Source: G965267425 sp965267425 (GTDB lineage Bacteria > Bacteroidota > Bacteroidia > Flavobacteriales_E > Vicingaceae). Taken from it: a stretch of DNA of 64,000 nt. The stretch spans positions 62,001 through 126,000 of the forward strand of contig OZ253959.1 of the NCBI GenBank assembly GCA_965267425.1, written 5' to 3'. A program made the position numbers and the translations under genes. The notes under the pieces are model-generated. The model did no database searches, was not told the DNA's origin, and saw nothing but the letters and a program-made list of their open reading frames with translations. This document shows, piece by piece, positions 8,591-16,696 of this stretch; the first letter of the stretch is position 1; the number at the start of each line of letters is the position of its first letter.

Positions 8591-9779
8591 CTTTTTTTGC
8601 TTGATTCTAGTTGTGTTAACTGTGTCCGTCAATGCGCAGTCCAAAAGTGATTTGCAAAAAAAGAAGAAGAAGTTGCTCAATGAAATTGAGTATACCAATT
8701 CATTACTTTCTGAAACTCAGAAAAGTAAAAAGACCACTGTTGACCTATTGGTTAAGCTAGACCGGAAAATCACCTCAAGAGAAGAATTGATTGTGACCAT
8801 CAACGAAGAACTTCGATTGCTCGATATTCAGATTGGTGAAAACAAAGAAGTCATTGAATCGCTGGAAAAGGATTTACAAGAGTTGAAAGACGAGTATGCC
8901 AAGATGCTCTACTACACCTACAAAAACAGAAACTCCTATACCCGATTGATGTTTGTCTTTTCCTCTAATACGTTCAATGAAGCCTATAAGCGTATGAAAT
9001 ATTTGCGTCAGTATACCAACTATAGAAGGAATCAGGCGGAATTAATCATCAAAACCAAAAACACCATTTCGAAAAAAATTGACGATTTAAACGTCCAGCG
9101 TGAACAAAAGCAGCGCCTCTTAAAATCAAAAGAGCTTGAAAAGAATTACCTGGCCAATGAGAAAACGGAAAAAGTAGAGGTGATTTCGGATTTAAAAAAG
9201 AAAGAATCCGAATTAAAGCGTGAAATCAAACGAAAACAGCGCAATGCAGAAAAAACACAAAAGGCTATTGAAGAGTTGATTCGGGCAGAAATTCTTGCTG
9301 CGCGAAAACGATCCAACAGCAGCAAGTCTGGATTCCCATTAACCCCTGAAGCCAAGAAATTGTCGGAATCTTTTGCCTACAATAAAGGCAAACTTCCCTG
9401 GCCGGTGGAGCAAGGAATTATATCGGAAAAATATGGCTCACATCCTCACCCAGCCTTCAAGAATGTGACCATTAATAATCATGGAATAAATATTAGCACT
9501 TCAAAAGGGTCGCTTGCTAGAGCCATTTTTGATGGTGTTGTGTCCAAGGTTTTGATTATTCCGGGTGAAGGAAAGTCCGTCATGATACGGCACGGAGAAT
9601 ACTTCAGTATTTACCAATACATGTCCGAAGTATTTGTGAAAGCCGGCGATAAAGTAACTACGAAACAAGAACTAGGGGTGTTGATCAATGATGTTGAAAA
9701 TGCCAAAACAGACCTTCATTTCGAATTGTGGAAAGGTCTCAATACCCTAAATCCGGAATACTGGATCTTTGTCAAATAA
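8571..9779 (+). CDS. EnvC-like murein hydrolase activator (degenerate M23/LytM domain)
   Basis: This exported 402-residue protein has a signal peptide ending near VNAQS and a long coiled coil (about residues 25-245) of K/E-rich heptads. A C-terminal LytM/M23 domain follows (about 285-400). The zinc site looks incomplete: the usual HxxxD is NHGINI, with Asn where Asp is expected, and HLHFE is DLHFELW, lacking the first His. This pattern fits EnvC-type proteins, which activate cell-wall amidases at division rather than cut peptidoglycan themselves. The start overlaps DUF4292 by 20 bases. Its 3' end overlaps convergent purN by 8 bases. Confidence 0.85.
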   Translation: MSRSFYSFFCLILVVLTVSVNAQSKSDLQKKKKKLLNEIEYTNSLLSETQKSKKTTVDLLVKLDRKITSREELIVTINEELRLLDIQIGENKEVIESLEKDLQELKDEYAKMLYYTYKNRNSYTRLMFVFSSNTFNEAYKRMKYLRQYTNYRRNQAELIIKTKNTISKKIDDLNVQREQKQRLLKSKELEKNYLANEKTEKVEVISDLKKKESELKREIKRKQRNAEKTQKAIEELIRAEILAARKRSNSSKSGFPLTPEAKKLSESFAYNKGKLPWPVEQGIISEKYGSHPHPAFKNVTINNHGINISTSKGSLARAIFDGVVSKVLIIPGEGKSVMIRHGEYFSIYQYMSEVFVKAGDKVTTKQELGVLINDVENAKTDLHFELWKGLNTLNPEYWIFVK

Positions 9780-10350
9780 ATTTATCTCTGATGTAGTTTT
9801 CCACTACTGATGGAAAATGTACGTGTTCCAGCTTTTGAACTTCTTTTGCCAAGGACTCAGGCGTCTCACCTGATTTAATTTCATAGGATTTTTGAAACAC
9901 GATACTCCCCTCGTCATAATTTTCGTTTACTTCATGTATGGTAATTCCTGAATATGACTCATTGGCATTAATTACAGCTTTATGAACATTCATACCATAC
10001 ATGCCTTTTCCCCCATAAGCAGGTAATAAGGCGGGGTGTATATTTAGAATTTTGCCATTGAACTTTTGAACCAATTCCTGCGGAATTTTCCATAAATATC
10101 CCGCCAATACGATAAAGTCAATGGAGTGTTTTTCCAAAAACTGATTGATTTCCTGGCCAGATGACAATGTGTTTTTTGACAACACATGGCATGGAATATT
10201 CAATTTTTCTGCCCTCTCGATTACGCCAGCAGTTGCAACATTCGTAACCATAATGGCAATCTCAGCAATATTATTATTGCGAAAATAAAGAGCAAGGTTT
10301 TCTGCGTTAGTTCCTCCTCCGGAAGCAAATATTGCTATCTTGAATTTCAT
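9772..10350 (-). CDS. purN: Phosphoribosylglycinamide formyltransferase (GAR transformylase)
   Basis: PurN transfers a formyl group from 10-formyl-tetrahydrofolate to GAR in the third step of de novo purine synthesis. The 192-residue protein has the phosphate-binding ASGGGTNAENL near the N-terminus. It also has the catalytic Asn-His pair in NIHPALLPAYGGKGMYG and the Asp in HEVNENYDEGSIVFQ. Length and motifs are normal. It is monocistronic and faces the deiodinase-like flavoprotein across a 30-base divergent gap. A TAGATTTG -7 promoter box is on the minus strand 17 bases upstream of the start. Its end overlaps the EnvC-like gene. Confidence 0.95.
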   Translation of the reverse strand: MKFKIAIFASGGGTNAENLALYFRNNNIAEIAIMVTNVATAGVIERAEKLNIPCHVLSKNTLSSGQEINQFLEKHSIDFIVLAGYLWKIPQELVQKFNGKILNIHPALLPAYGGKGMYGMNVHKAVINANESYSGITIHEVNENYDEGSIVFQKSYEIKSGETPESLAKEVQKLEHVHFPSVVENYIRDKFI

Positions 10351-10366
10351 TTTTATAGACGTTGTA

Positions 10367-10374
10367 CAAATCTA
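10367..10374 (-). promoter_or_regulatory. -7 promoter box of purN
   Basis: Read on the minus strand this is TAGATTTG, a perfect match to the Bacteroidota -7 consensus TAnnTTTG, with the ATG 17 bases beyond it. A -33 TTG is not clear. Confidence 0.55.
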
Positions 10375-10380
10375 GAAATT

Positions 10381-11046
10381 ATGGTCAAAGCAGACGCTTT
10401 TATTCCTTATGAGTGGGAAAAATTTTCGGCATCTGAACAGTTGGTGAGAAGTGAGCAATTTTATGCTCATCACAACAAAAGACGAACGATTCGATCATTC
10501 TCCGATGCTCCTGTGGACATTAAAATTATGGAGAACATCATCAAAACTGCTGGAACTGCTCCGTCAGGGGCCAACAAACAACCTTGGGTATTTTGTTTAG
10601 TATCCGATAAAGACATTAAGAAGAAAATTCGTGAGGCTGCGGAAAAAGAAGAGTACCTCAATTATCATGGTCGAATGAGTGACGCCTGGTTGGAAGATTT
10701 AAAAAAATTCGGCACCGACTGGAACAAACCATTTTTAGAAACCGCCCCCTACTTGATTGCCGTGTTTAAAAAAGCATACGACTTGGAAGAAGGAGATAAA
10801 AAGAACAATTATTATGTCAATGAATCTGTTGGTCTTGCTACCGGTTATTTATTGGCGGCAATCCATAATGCTGGCCTTTCTTCTCTGACACATACACCAA
10901 GTCCATTGAACTTTTTGGCCAAAATTCTGAACCGTCCTTCAAATGAAAGGCCTTTTCTATTGATTCCTGTGGGTTTTCCGGCTGAAGACGCTACGGTTCC
11001 TGTTATCGGAAGAAAAGACCTGAACGAAATAATGATAACATATTGA
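10381..11046 (+). CDS. Iodotyrosine deiodinase-like flavoprotein (nitroreductase superfamily)
   Basis: This 221-residue FMN protein carries the nitroreductase signatures RRTIRSF (residues 34-40) and GTAPSGANKQPW (58-69). It closely resembles vertebrate and bacterial iodotyrosine deiodinases over its full length, including TNW-like TDWNK, NESVGLATGYLLAA and PVGFPAEDATVP. The three residues that hold the halotyrosine zwitterion in human IYD (Glu157, Tyr161, Lys182) align with E91, Y95 and K116 at identical spacing. Dehalogenation of iodo- or other halotyrosines is therefore likely. The chosen ATG at 10381 matches the family N-terminus; the open frame extends upstream over purN but is not coding there. 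It stands alone, divergent from purN. Confidence 0.85.
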   Translation: MVKADAFIPYEWEKFSASEQLVRSEQFYAHHNKRRTIRSFSDAPVDIKIMENIIKTAGTAPSGANKQPWVFCLVSDKDIKKKIREAAEKEEYLNYHGRMSDAWLEDLKKFGTDWNKPFLETAPYLIAVFKKAYDLEEGDKKNNYYVNESVGLATGYLLAAIHNAGLSSLTHTPSPLNFLAKILNRPSNERPFLLIPVGFPAEDATVPVIGRKDLNEIMITY

Positions 11047-11180
11047 TTTTTAACTAATTAAACCTAGTGTTGATGGGTGAGAAACGAATTCTTTATGGTG
11101 AATATGTTGGAAGTTCCAATATTATTTCGATTTTTGCCCGCACTATTACAAATAGTACTTATTTTTATGTGCTGCAGGGA

Positions 11181-11194
11181 GTGTTAATTAACAC
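11181..11194. promoter_or_regulatory. Perfect 14-bp palindrome upstream of acpP-fabF (possible operator)
   Basis: GTGTTAATTAACAC is its own reverse complement and lies 9 bases before the -33 TTG of the putative acpP promoter. It has no T-run, so it is not a terminator. A repressor or activator site controlling fatty-acid synthesis genes is plausible but unproven. Confidence 0.4.
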
Positions 11195-11203
11195 TATTAA
11201 ATT

Positions 11204-11233
11204 TTGATATTAAGACGATTAATTATTTCTTTG
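11204..11233 (+). promoter_or_regulatory. Putative acpP-fabF promoter
   Basis: A TTG (11204-11206) is followed after 19 bases by TTTCTTTG (11226-11233), one mismatch from the Bacteroidota TAnnTTTG box. Spacing matches the -33/-7 layout known for this phylum. The acpP ATG is 33 bases downstream. Confidence 0.5.
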
Positions 11234-11265
11234 CAGCTTGTCTTGTAACTAAAACTTATTAAAAA

Positions 11266-11502
11266 ATGGCAGAAATAGAATCAAGAGTAAAGGCTATTAT
11301 CGTTGATAAACTTGGAGTGGATGAAAATGAAGTGACCAACGAGGCAAGTTTTACAAATGATCTAGGAGCAGATTCTTTGGACACTGTTGAATTAATCATG
11401 GAGTTCGAAAAAGAATTTAACATAGCCATCCCCGATGATCAGGCAGAAAAAATCTCTACTGTCGGTGATGCCATCAAATACATTGGCGATAACGCAAAAT
11501 AA
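11266..11502 (+). CDS. acpP: Acyl carrier protein
   Basis: This is a 78-residue acidic carrier protein that holds growing acyl chains as thioesters during type II fatty acid synthesis. The DSLDTVELIMEFE helix II motif is intact, with Ser37 as the attachment site for 4'-phosphopantetheine; the flanking FTNDLGA and IPDDQAEKI are diagnostic. fabF starts 18 bases downstream and rnc follows, an order common to many bacteria. The gene has its own upstream promoter-like sequence and a palindrome in the 219-base gap before it. Confidence 0.97.
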   Translation: MAEIESRVKAIIVDKLGVDENEVTNEASFTNDLGADSLDTVELIMEFEKEFNIAIPDDQAEKISTVGDAIKYIGDNAK

Positions 11503-11520
11503 TTTCTTGCATTATATATA

Positions 11521-12771
11521 ATGGAGCTCAAGCGTGTAGTTGTTACTGGACTGGGAGCCATTACGCCATTAGGAAACTCTACCAAGGATTTTTGGGAAAA
11601 TCTGAATAAAGGTGTAAGCGGCGCCGCACCGATCACAAAATTCGATGCGTCTAATTTTAAGACTCAGTTTGCTTGTGAAGTGAAAGGTTTTGATCCGTTG
11701 AATTTTTTCGACAGGAAAGAAGCCCGAAAGCTTGACGAGTTCTGTCAGTATGCCCTTGTTTCTTGTGAAGAAGCGGTTACTGATGCTGGTCTGGACATCG
11801 AAAAAGTTGATTCTGATCGTGCCGGAGTAATCTGGGGTGCTGGAATTGGTGGCCTTAAAACTTTCCAGGACGAGAGTTTTAATTTTGCCAACGGAGATGG
11901 TACTCCCCGTTACAATCCTTTCTTTATTCCCAAGATGATCGCCGATATTGCGGCAGGTCATATCAGTATCAAATATCAATTTCGTGGGCCAAACTTTGCA
12001 ACCGTTTCAGCATGTGCCTCTTCTACCAATGCATTGATCGATGCGTTTAATTACATCCGATTAGGAAAAGCAGACATCATCATTGCCGGAGGTTCTGAAG
12101 CAGCAGTAAATGAGTCAGGAATTGGTGGATTCAATGCAATGCATGCCCTTTCTACGAGAAATGATGACCCTTCTACCGCTTCCAGACCGTTTGATTTGGA
12201 TCGAGATGGTTTTGTGTTAGGAGAAGGAAGTGGATCCTTCATTCTTGAAGAATATGAATATGCCAAAGCAAGGGGCGCAACCATATATGCAGAATTGGTT
12301 GGTGGTGGCCTCTCAGCAGACGCTCACCACATAACTGCTCCCCATCCAGAAGGACTAGGTGCACAAAATGTGATGAAAAATACATTGAGCGATGCTGGAA
12401 TGAGCTATGATGAAATTGACTACATCAATGTTCATGGAACTTCTACGCCGCTAGGTGATGTTGCTGAATCCAAAGCTATTCTGGATGTCTTTGGTGAACA
12501 TGCGTACAATTTAAATATTAGCTCCACCAAGTCCATGACTGGACACCTTCTTGGGGCTGCCGGAGCCATTGAAGCCATGGCATGTGTCTTGGCGGTGAAA
12601 AATGATCAAGTGCCCCCAACCATTAATCATTTTACGGATGATCCTGCGTTTGACGACAAACTAAACTTTACGTTTAATACCGCTCAAAAAAGGGAAGTTC
12701 GAGCTGCCTTGAGTAACACATTTGGATTTGGAGGCCATAATGCTTCTGTAATCTTTAAGAAACCTGAATAA
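11521..12771 (+). CDS. fabF: 3-oxoacyl-[acyl-carrier-protein] synthase II (KASII)
   Basis: FabF condenses malonyl-ACP with acyl-ACP in the elongation cycle of fatty acid synthesis. The 416-residue thiolase-fold protein has the Cys-His-His triad: Cys in VSACASSTNA, His in NVHGTSTPLGD and His in KSMTGHLLGAAGA. The N-terminal RVVVTGLGAITPLG and C-terminal NTFGFGGHNASVIF are canonical. It is the second gene of acpP-fabF-rnc. Its stop codon is 10 bases before the region where rnc must begin. Confidence 0.97.
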   Translation: MELKRVVVTGLGAITPLGNSTKDFWENLNKGVSGAAPITKFDASNFKTQFACEVKGFDPLNFFDRKEARKLDEFCQYALVSCEEAVTDAGLDIEKVDSDRAGVIWGAGIGGLKTFQDESFNFANGDGTPRYNPFFIPKMIADIAAGHISIKYQFRGPNFATVSACASSTNALIDAFNYIRLGKADIIIAGGSEAAVNESGIGGFNAMHALSTRNDDPSTASRPFDLDRDGFVLGEGSGSFILEEYEYAKARGATIYAELVGGGLSADAHHITAPHPEGLGAQNVMKNTLSDAGMSYDEIDYINVHGTSTPLGDVAESKAILDVFGEHAYNLNISSTKSMTGHLLGAAGAIEAMACVLAVKNDQVPPTINHFTDDPAFDDKLNFTFNTAQKREVRAALSNTFGFGGHNASVIFKKPE

Positions 12772-12781
12772 ATACTGAGTT

Positions 12782-13456
12782 ATTGAACCAATCAAGCATA
12801 TTGGTTACTCTGCCGTATATCGCATTACCGGAATAATTCCTTTATGTATTTCTCTTTATCGTACCGCATTAACGCATAAGTCATATGCGAATGACGTTGA
12901 TGGGAATGGCATCAACAATGAACGACTGGAATTTTTGGGTGATGCTGTGCTGGATGCCACCATTTCTGATTATTGTTTCAATCAATTTCCACACAAATCT
13001 GAAGGGGAACTCACCATTATCCGTGCTAAAATTGTAAACCGAGAACGACTTAACACATTGGGCAGTCAGCTTGGCTTAAATCAATTCTTGCGAAAAGGTA
13101 AGGACGTTCAATCCCCCTCTCTGGCGGGAAATGCCCTGGAAGCACTGATTGGTGCCATCTACATGGATAGAGGATACCGCGCTGCACAAAAATTTGTTGT
13201 TCGTCGAATTATGGGCTCATATCTCGACATGAACGAAATTGATGCCGTAGAAACAGATTACAAAAGTCGATTTATTGAATACACTCAAAAGCATAGCTTC
13301 CCTTATTCGTTTAAAACCCTGGAAACTACGAACGGTGGAGATTCTCGTTTCGAATCTGAAATTAAGTTAAAGCAAAAAATTGTAGCTAAAGGAGTTGGTG
13401 GAACCAAAAAAACCGCCGAACAAAATGCCTCCCAAAATTTCTTCGATTCACAATAA
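12782..13456 (+). CDS. rnc: Ribonuclease III, non-canonical or unresolved start
   Basis: RNase III cuts double-stranded RNA in rRNA and mRNA processing. The signature NERLEFLGDAVLDA is intact, followed by FPHKSEGELTIIRAKIV and an E in NALEALIGAIYMD. A C-terminal dsRNA-binding domain covers about the last 65 residues (FIEYTQKHSFPY to KKTAEQNASQNFF). Homology (VYRITGIIPL, LYRTALTHKSYA) extends well upstream of the first TTG at 12935, back to about 12815. Yet between the in-frame TGA at 12776 and that TTG there is no ATG, GTG or TTG. The start given is ATT 12782; ATC 12791 or a frameshift/base error are alternatives. Only the exact 5' end is uncertain. Confidence 0.88.
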   Translation: MEPIKHIGYSAVYRITGIIPLCISLYRTALTHKSYANDVDGNGINNERLEFLGDAVLDATISDYCFNQFPHKSEGELTIIRAKIVNRERLNTLGSQLGLNQFLRKGKDVQSPSLAGNALEALIGAIYMDRGYRAAQKFVVRRIMGSYLDMNEIDAVETDYKSRFIEYTQKHSFPYSFKTLETTNGGDSRFESEIKLKQKIVAKGVGGTKKTAEQNASQNFFDSQ

Positions 13457-13471
13457 TTTAACCTGAATCGA
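13443..13471. repeat. Short inverted repeat across the rnc stop codon
   Basis: A 7-base stem TCGATTC (13443-13449) pairs with GAATCGA (13465-13471) around a 15-base loop containing the rnc stop codon. No T-run follows, so it is not a good terminator; it could be an mRNA-stabilising hairpin or chance. Confidence 0.25.
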
Positions 13472-13511
13472 TCCAAATTATAGTTACCTTTATCGTTCAG
13501 ATAGCAAGCCA

Positions 13512-13925
13512 ATGTCTAAGAAAACCCTTTCCATTTCTGAAGAATATGACTTTGGACTGATTGGCATCAGTTCGCATACCAAAGACTATCGACTTTGCTG
13601 GGAGTTAAATCAACTATTGGGAATTAACCTGGTGAAGCAAGACAACATATCAAGTTTGCTAACAGCAGAATCATCATTTCCTTATTACACGTTTGATGAT
13701 CAAGAAAATCATGTTCACTATCATTTGATTGGCAACAAAAGTGCTGAAGGATATTTTTCTCCGGAGCGTAAACAAGTTGATTTTTTTTTAATGCTCACGG
13801 GAGATCATTTTGCTGAAAACGCCTCTGCCTGTTTGCCACAAATTATGAATGCAGGAACTGTTTTGACGGCATTTGAAATTGATGTGAAAAGTTTGAAATC
13901 GAAAGATAATTTCGTCCTGGAATAA
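13512..13925 (+). CDS. IPExxxVDY family protein
   Basis: This 137-residue cytosolic protein belongs to a small Bacteroidota family named for its IPExxxVDY motif; here the motif reads SPERKQVDF followed by FLMLTGD. The N-terminal part (GLIGISSHTKDYRLCWELNQ) is also family-like. The gene lies between rnc and pyk with a 6-base gap to pyk, a neighbourhood this family often occupies, so it is probably co-expressed with glycolysis or RNA-processing genes. Its function is unknown. Confidence 0.8.
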   Translation: MSKKTLSISEEYDFGLIGISSHTKDYRLCWELNQLLGINLVKQDNISSLLTAESSFPYYTFDDQENHVHYHLIGNKSAEGYFSPERKQVDFFLMLTGDHFAENASACLPQIMNAGTVLTAFEIDVKSLKSKDNFVLE

Positions 13926-13931
13926 GATCGT

Positions 13932-15359
13932 ATGGAAAAAAGAACAAAAATCGTAGCCACTATTGGACCAGCTTCTGCAGAAAAAGACGTTTTGCGTCAG
14001 TTGTTTTTTGCCGGAGTTAATGTTTGCCGAATTAATTTTTCTCATGGTGCCATAGAAGAGCATAAAGCCATTATTAAAACCATCAGAGAAATTAATGCCG
14101 AAGAAGGGCTTTATGTGGCAATTCTTGCCGATTTGCAAGGCCCTAAAATTCGAATTGGTGAAGTTGAAAACAATGCACTTGAATTAAAAGAAAACAGTAA
14201 AGTTACCTTTGTCACCAAAGAAATAGACCAACCTGGAACAGCTGAGGCGTTGTGGATCAACTACCCTCTATTTGCGAAAGAAATTGTGCCGGGCAATAAA
14301 ATCTTACTGGATGATGGTAAATTTATTTTGGAAGCCATCTCTTCAAATGGGAGCGATAAAGTAGAAGCAAAAGTTATCAATGGTGGCGTTTTATCATCCA
14401 ACAAAGGCGTCAATCTGCCCAATAGTGATTTGTCCGTTCCCAGTCTTACAGAAAAAGATATAGAGGATCTGGCTTTTGCCATTGAGCAAGAAGTGGATTG
14501 GATCGCATTGTCCTTTGTGCGTTCGGCCAGGGATATTATAGAATTAAAGCATCTATTGTCTAAAGAAAAAAGCGATGCACGTGTCATTGCTAAAATAGAA
14601 AAACCGGAAGCCGTTGATCAAATTGATGATATCGTCAAAGTATCAGATGGTTTGATGGTTGCCCGCGGAGATTTGGGAGTGGAAGCGCCAATGGAGCAAG
14701 TGCCACTTATTCAAAAAATGCTTGTTGAAAAAGCACTTGAAAATGCCAAGCCCGTCATTATTGCCACGCAAATGATGGAAAGCATGATTGAAAATGTCAG
14801 TCCAACTCGTGCCGAAGTAAACGATGTTGCCAACGCAGTTCTTGACGGCGCCGATGCCGTTATGTTAAGTGCTGAGACCTCAGTGGGTAAATTCCCTGTG
14901 AAGGTCATTGAAAACATGTCCAGAATAATTCAGGAAGTAGAAAAATCGGGAGACATCTATCATAAAGAATTTCCTCCTGCAGAAAAAGGCGATCGATTCA
15001 TTTCTGATTCCATCTGTTTTAGTTCATGCAGATTGTCACAGCGGGTAAAATCCAGTGGTATTGTTACCATGACACATTCCGGTTATACGGCTTTTAAAAT
15101 TTCTAGTTTTCGACCACGTGCAGGAATCTTCATCTTTACCGGAAACAAGTCCATCCTCACTATGCTGAGCTTAATTTGGGGGGTTCAAGGGTTCTATTAT
15201 GACAAATTTGTGAGCACGGATCACACCATTGCCGATATCAAATACTTGCTCAAGCAAAGTGGCTTTCTTAAGGAAAATGACTTGATTGTAAATATTGCCA
15301 GTATGCCTATTCAGGAAAAAGGACAATCCAACATGCTAAAACTTAGCTACGTCACCTGA
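13932..15359 (+). CDS. pyk: Pyruvate kinase
   Basis: Pyruvate kinase makes pyruvate and ATP from phosphoenolpyruvate and ADP in the last step of glycolysis. The 475-residue protein shows ATIGPAS and RINFSHG at the N-terminus and ADLQGPKIRIG. The catalytic Lys is in IAKIEKPEAV and the metal-binding region is DGLMVARGDLGVE. The loop ATQMMESMI then runs into NVSPTRAEVNDVANAVLDG and ends at SAETSVGKFPV. A B-domain lid lies at about residues 70-165 and an allosteric C domain follows residue 350. Its 3' end overlaps the convergent glycosyltransferase gene by 24 bases. Confidence 0.97.
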   Translation: MEKRTKIVATIGPASAEKDVLRQLFFAGVNVCRINFSHGAIEEHKAIIKTIREINAEEGLYVAILADLQGPKIRIGEVENNALELKENSKVTFVTKEIDQPGTAEALWINYPLFAKEIVPGNKILLDDGKFILEAISSNGSDKVEAKVINGGVLSSNKGVNLPNSDLSVPSLTEKDIEDLAFAIEQEVDWIALSFVRSARDIIELKHLLSKEKSDARVIAKIEKPEAVDQIDDIVKVSDGLMVARGDLGVEAPMEQVPLIQKMLVEKALENAKPVIIATQMMESMIENVSPTRAEVNDVANAVLDGADAVMLSAETSVGKFPVKVIENMSRIIQEVEKSGDIYHKEFPPAEKGDRFISDSICFSSCRLSQRVKSSGIVTMTHSGYTAFKISSFRPRAGIFIFTGNKSILTMLSLIWGVQGFYYDKFVSTDHTIADIKYLLKQSGFLKENDLIVNIASMPIQEKGQSNMLKLSYVT

Positions 15360-16694
15360 CCACTTTTTAGGCAAACCACAAATGGCCACAACAATAAGTA
15401 TTGGAATAATCGGCAAGCGATAGCGAGCATTACCAACACTGCCAGTAATCACAACAAAATAAACTGATGCAGCAATCAGGATCTGCGTGGAAAATTGCTT
15501 TCTATTCAAGGCAAATACTCCTTTTACTGACATCACATAAAGGACCACAGTGAACGCTAAGAACAACATCATCAAGATGGATTCTGCTGTATTTTTATTT
15601 TCAATTTGATTTTTGACTTCTTCCCCCTTCAAAAGTAGAGCGCTTTTATGCGCCTCTTGTTTCAGCGGTGCCAATCCTAACAGTTGTGCTGCATCTGACG
15701 AACCAACATGAGAAAATAACCCAATGGTGCCTCCCACCCATGTGCCAATGCTCTGTCCAGGATTATTGATAATAAAATTTATTCCATTTGATTGATAGTG
15801 CTTGGCTTTAAAAAATGGATTGTCAAATTCTTTAGGGTTATTCAATTTCAAATCACTTTCCCATTTTGTCACAACTTCACTTTGTGACTTTCCCGTTTGC
15901 TGTGCCTCCGTGAGGGCGGCGTTGTAATAATATAAATTTGTTCCTCCAATACTTGAAAAGGCAAAATAGCCGTACACCAGGTAATTTCTCCACATCCAAA
16001 TGGACAAGATTAACCATTGTGAAAAGAGTGGCACAAAGGCTGCAAAAGGGGCTTTGTTTCTCATGTGCCAGAATAAAAATGGCGTCAAGAGGATCGTCAA
16101 ATACATTGGAGCTGGTTTAATCCAGCAAGCCCCACCAGTCAAAAATCCAGCTAAGGCCAATTCTTGCCAATTTTTTGCGGAAATCAATACAAATAATCCA
16201 GCTAACAGCACTGCCACAAACAACACATCGGGCAATAGTCTGAACGAATAGATCAATGTGGTGGGTTCAAGAGCCGCTACAATACCCGCTGTCATTGCCC
16301 CTCTCTTCCCTACAAATTTTAGCGCCAAAAAATAAACGAACACCGAAATGAATAAACTTAAAAGGCTTTGCAAGACTGCCGCTTTCAATGGAGAAACACC
16401 AAAAATAAAGTACACTAAGGCCAAAAAATACGGGTAGGCAGGCGGACGTCTGGCATCCAGATGATCATATGAAGAAATATTCTCCTTGAAATTGCTGGAG
16501 TATTCTCCATGATTCAACAAGTTCAACGCCAACTGATGGTACTCTTGTTCATCCTTATCGCCAGTAAATGAAAAGGAATTGTAATGATCAGGAGACCATG
16601 GTTGTAGAAACAAAAACACCACCAGCCGAATAGAAATGCCAACGACAATGATAGTGCGCAACTCCCTTGTAAAGTAGTCGCTAAACTTTTGCAT
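15336..16694 (-). CDS. GT39/PMT-like membrane glycosyltransferase
   Basis: This 452-residue protein has about ten hydrophobic helices and the GT-C layout. A first extracytoplasmic loop carries an acidic motif (GDKDEQEYHQLA), followed by ARRPPAYPYFLALVYFIFG and, after the next helices, EPTTLIYSFRLLPDVLF. GT-C enzymes use polyprenyl-phosphate-linked sugars to glycosylate lipids or proteins on the periplasmic side. The C-terminal GNARYRLPIIPILIV is typical of the family. It starts 2 bases after pheS, suggesting an operon, and its end overlaps pyk by 24 bases. Donor and acceptor are unknown. Confidence 0.8.
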   Translation of the reverse strand: MQKFSDYFTRELRTIIVVGISIRLVVFLFLQPWSPDHYNSFSFTGDKDEQEYHQLALNLLNHGEYSSNFKENISSYDHLDARRPPAYPYFLALVYFIFGVSPLKAAVLQSLLSLFISVFVYFLALKFVGKRGAMTAGIVAALEPTTLIYSFRLLPDVLFVAVLLAGLFVLISAKNWQELALAGFLTGGACWIKPAPMYLTILLTPFLFWHMRNKAPFAAFVPLFSQWLILSIWMWRNYLVYGYFAFSSIGGTNLYYYNAALTEAQQTGKSQSEVVTKWESDLKLNNPKEFDNPFFKAKHYQSNGINFIINNPGQSIGTWVGGTIGLFSHVGSSDAAQLLGLAPLKQEAHKSALLLKGEEVKNQIENKNTAESILMMLFLAFTVVLYVMSVKGVFALNRKQFSTQILIAASVYFVVITGSVGNARYRLPIIPILIVVAICGLPKKWSGDVAKF

Positions 16695-16696
16695 AT

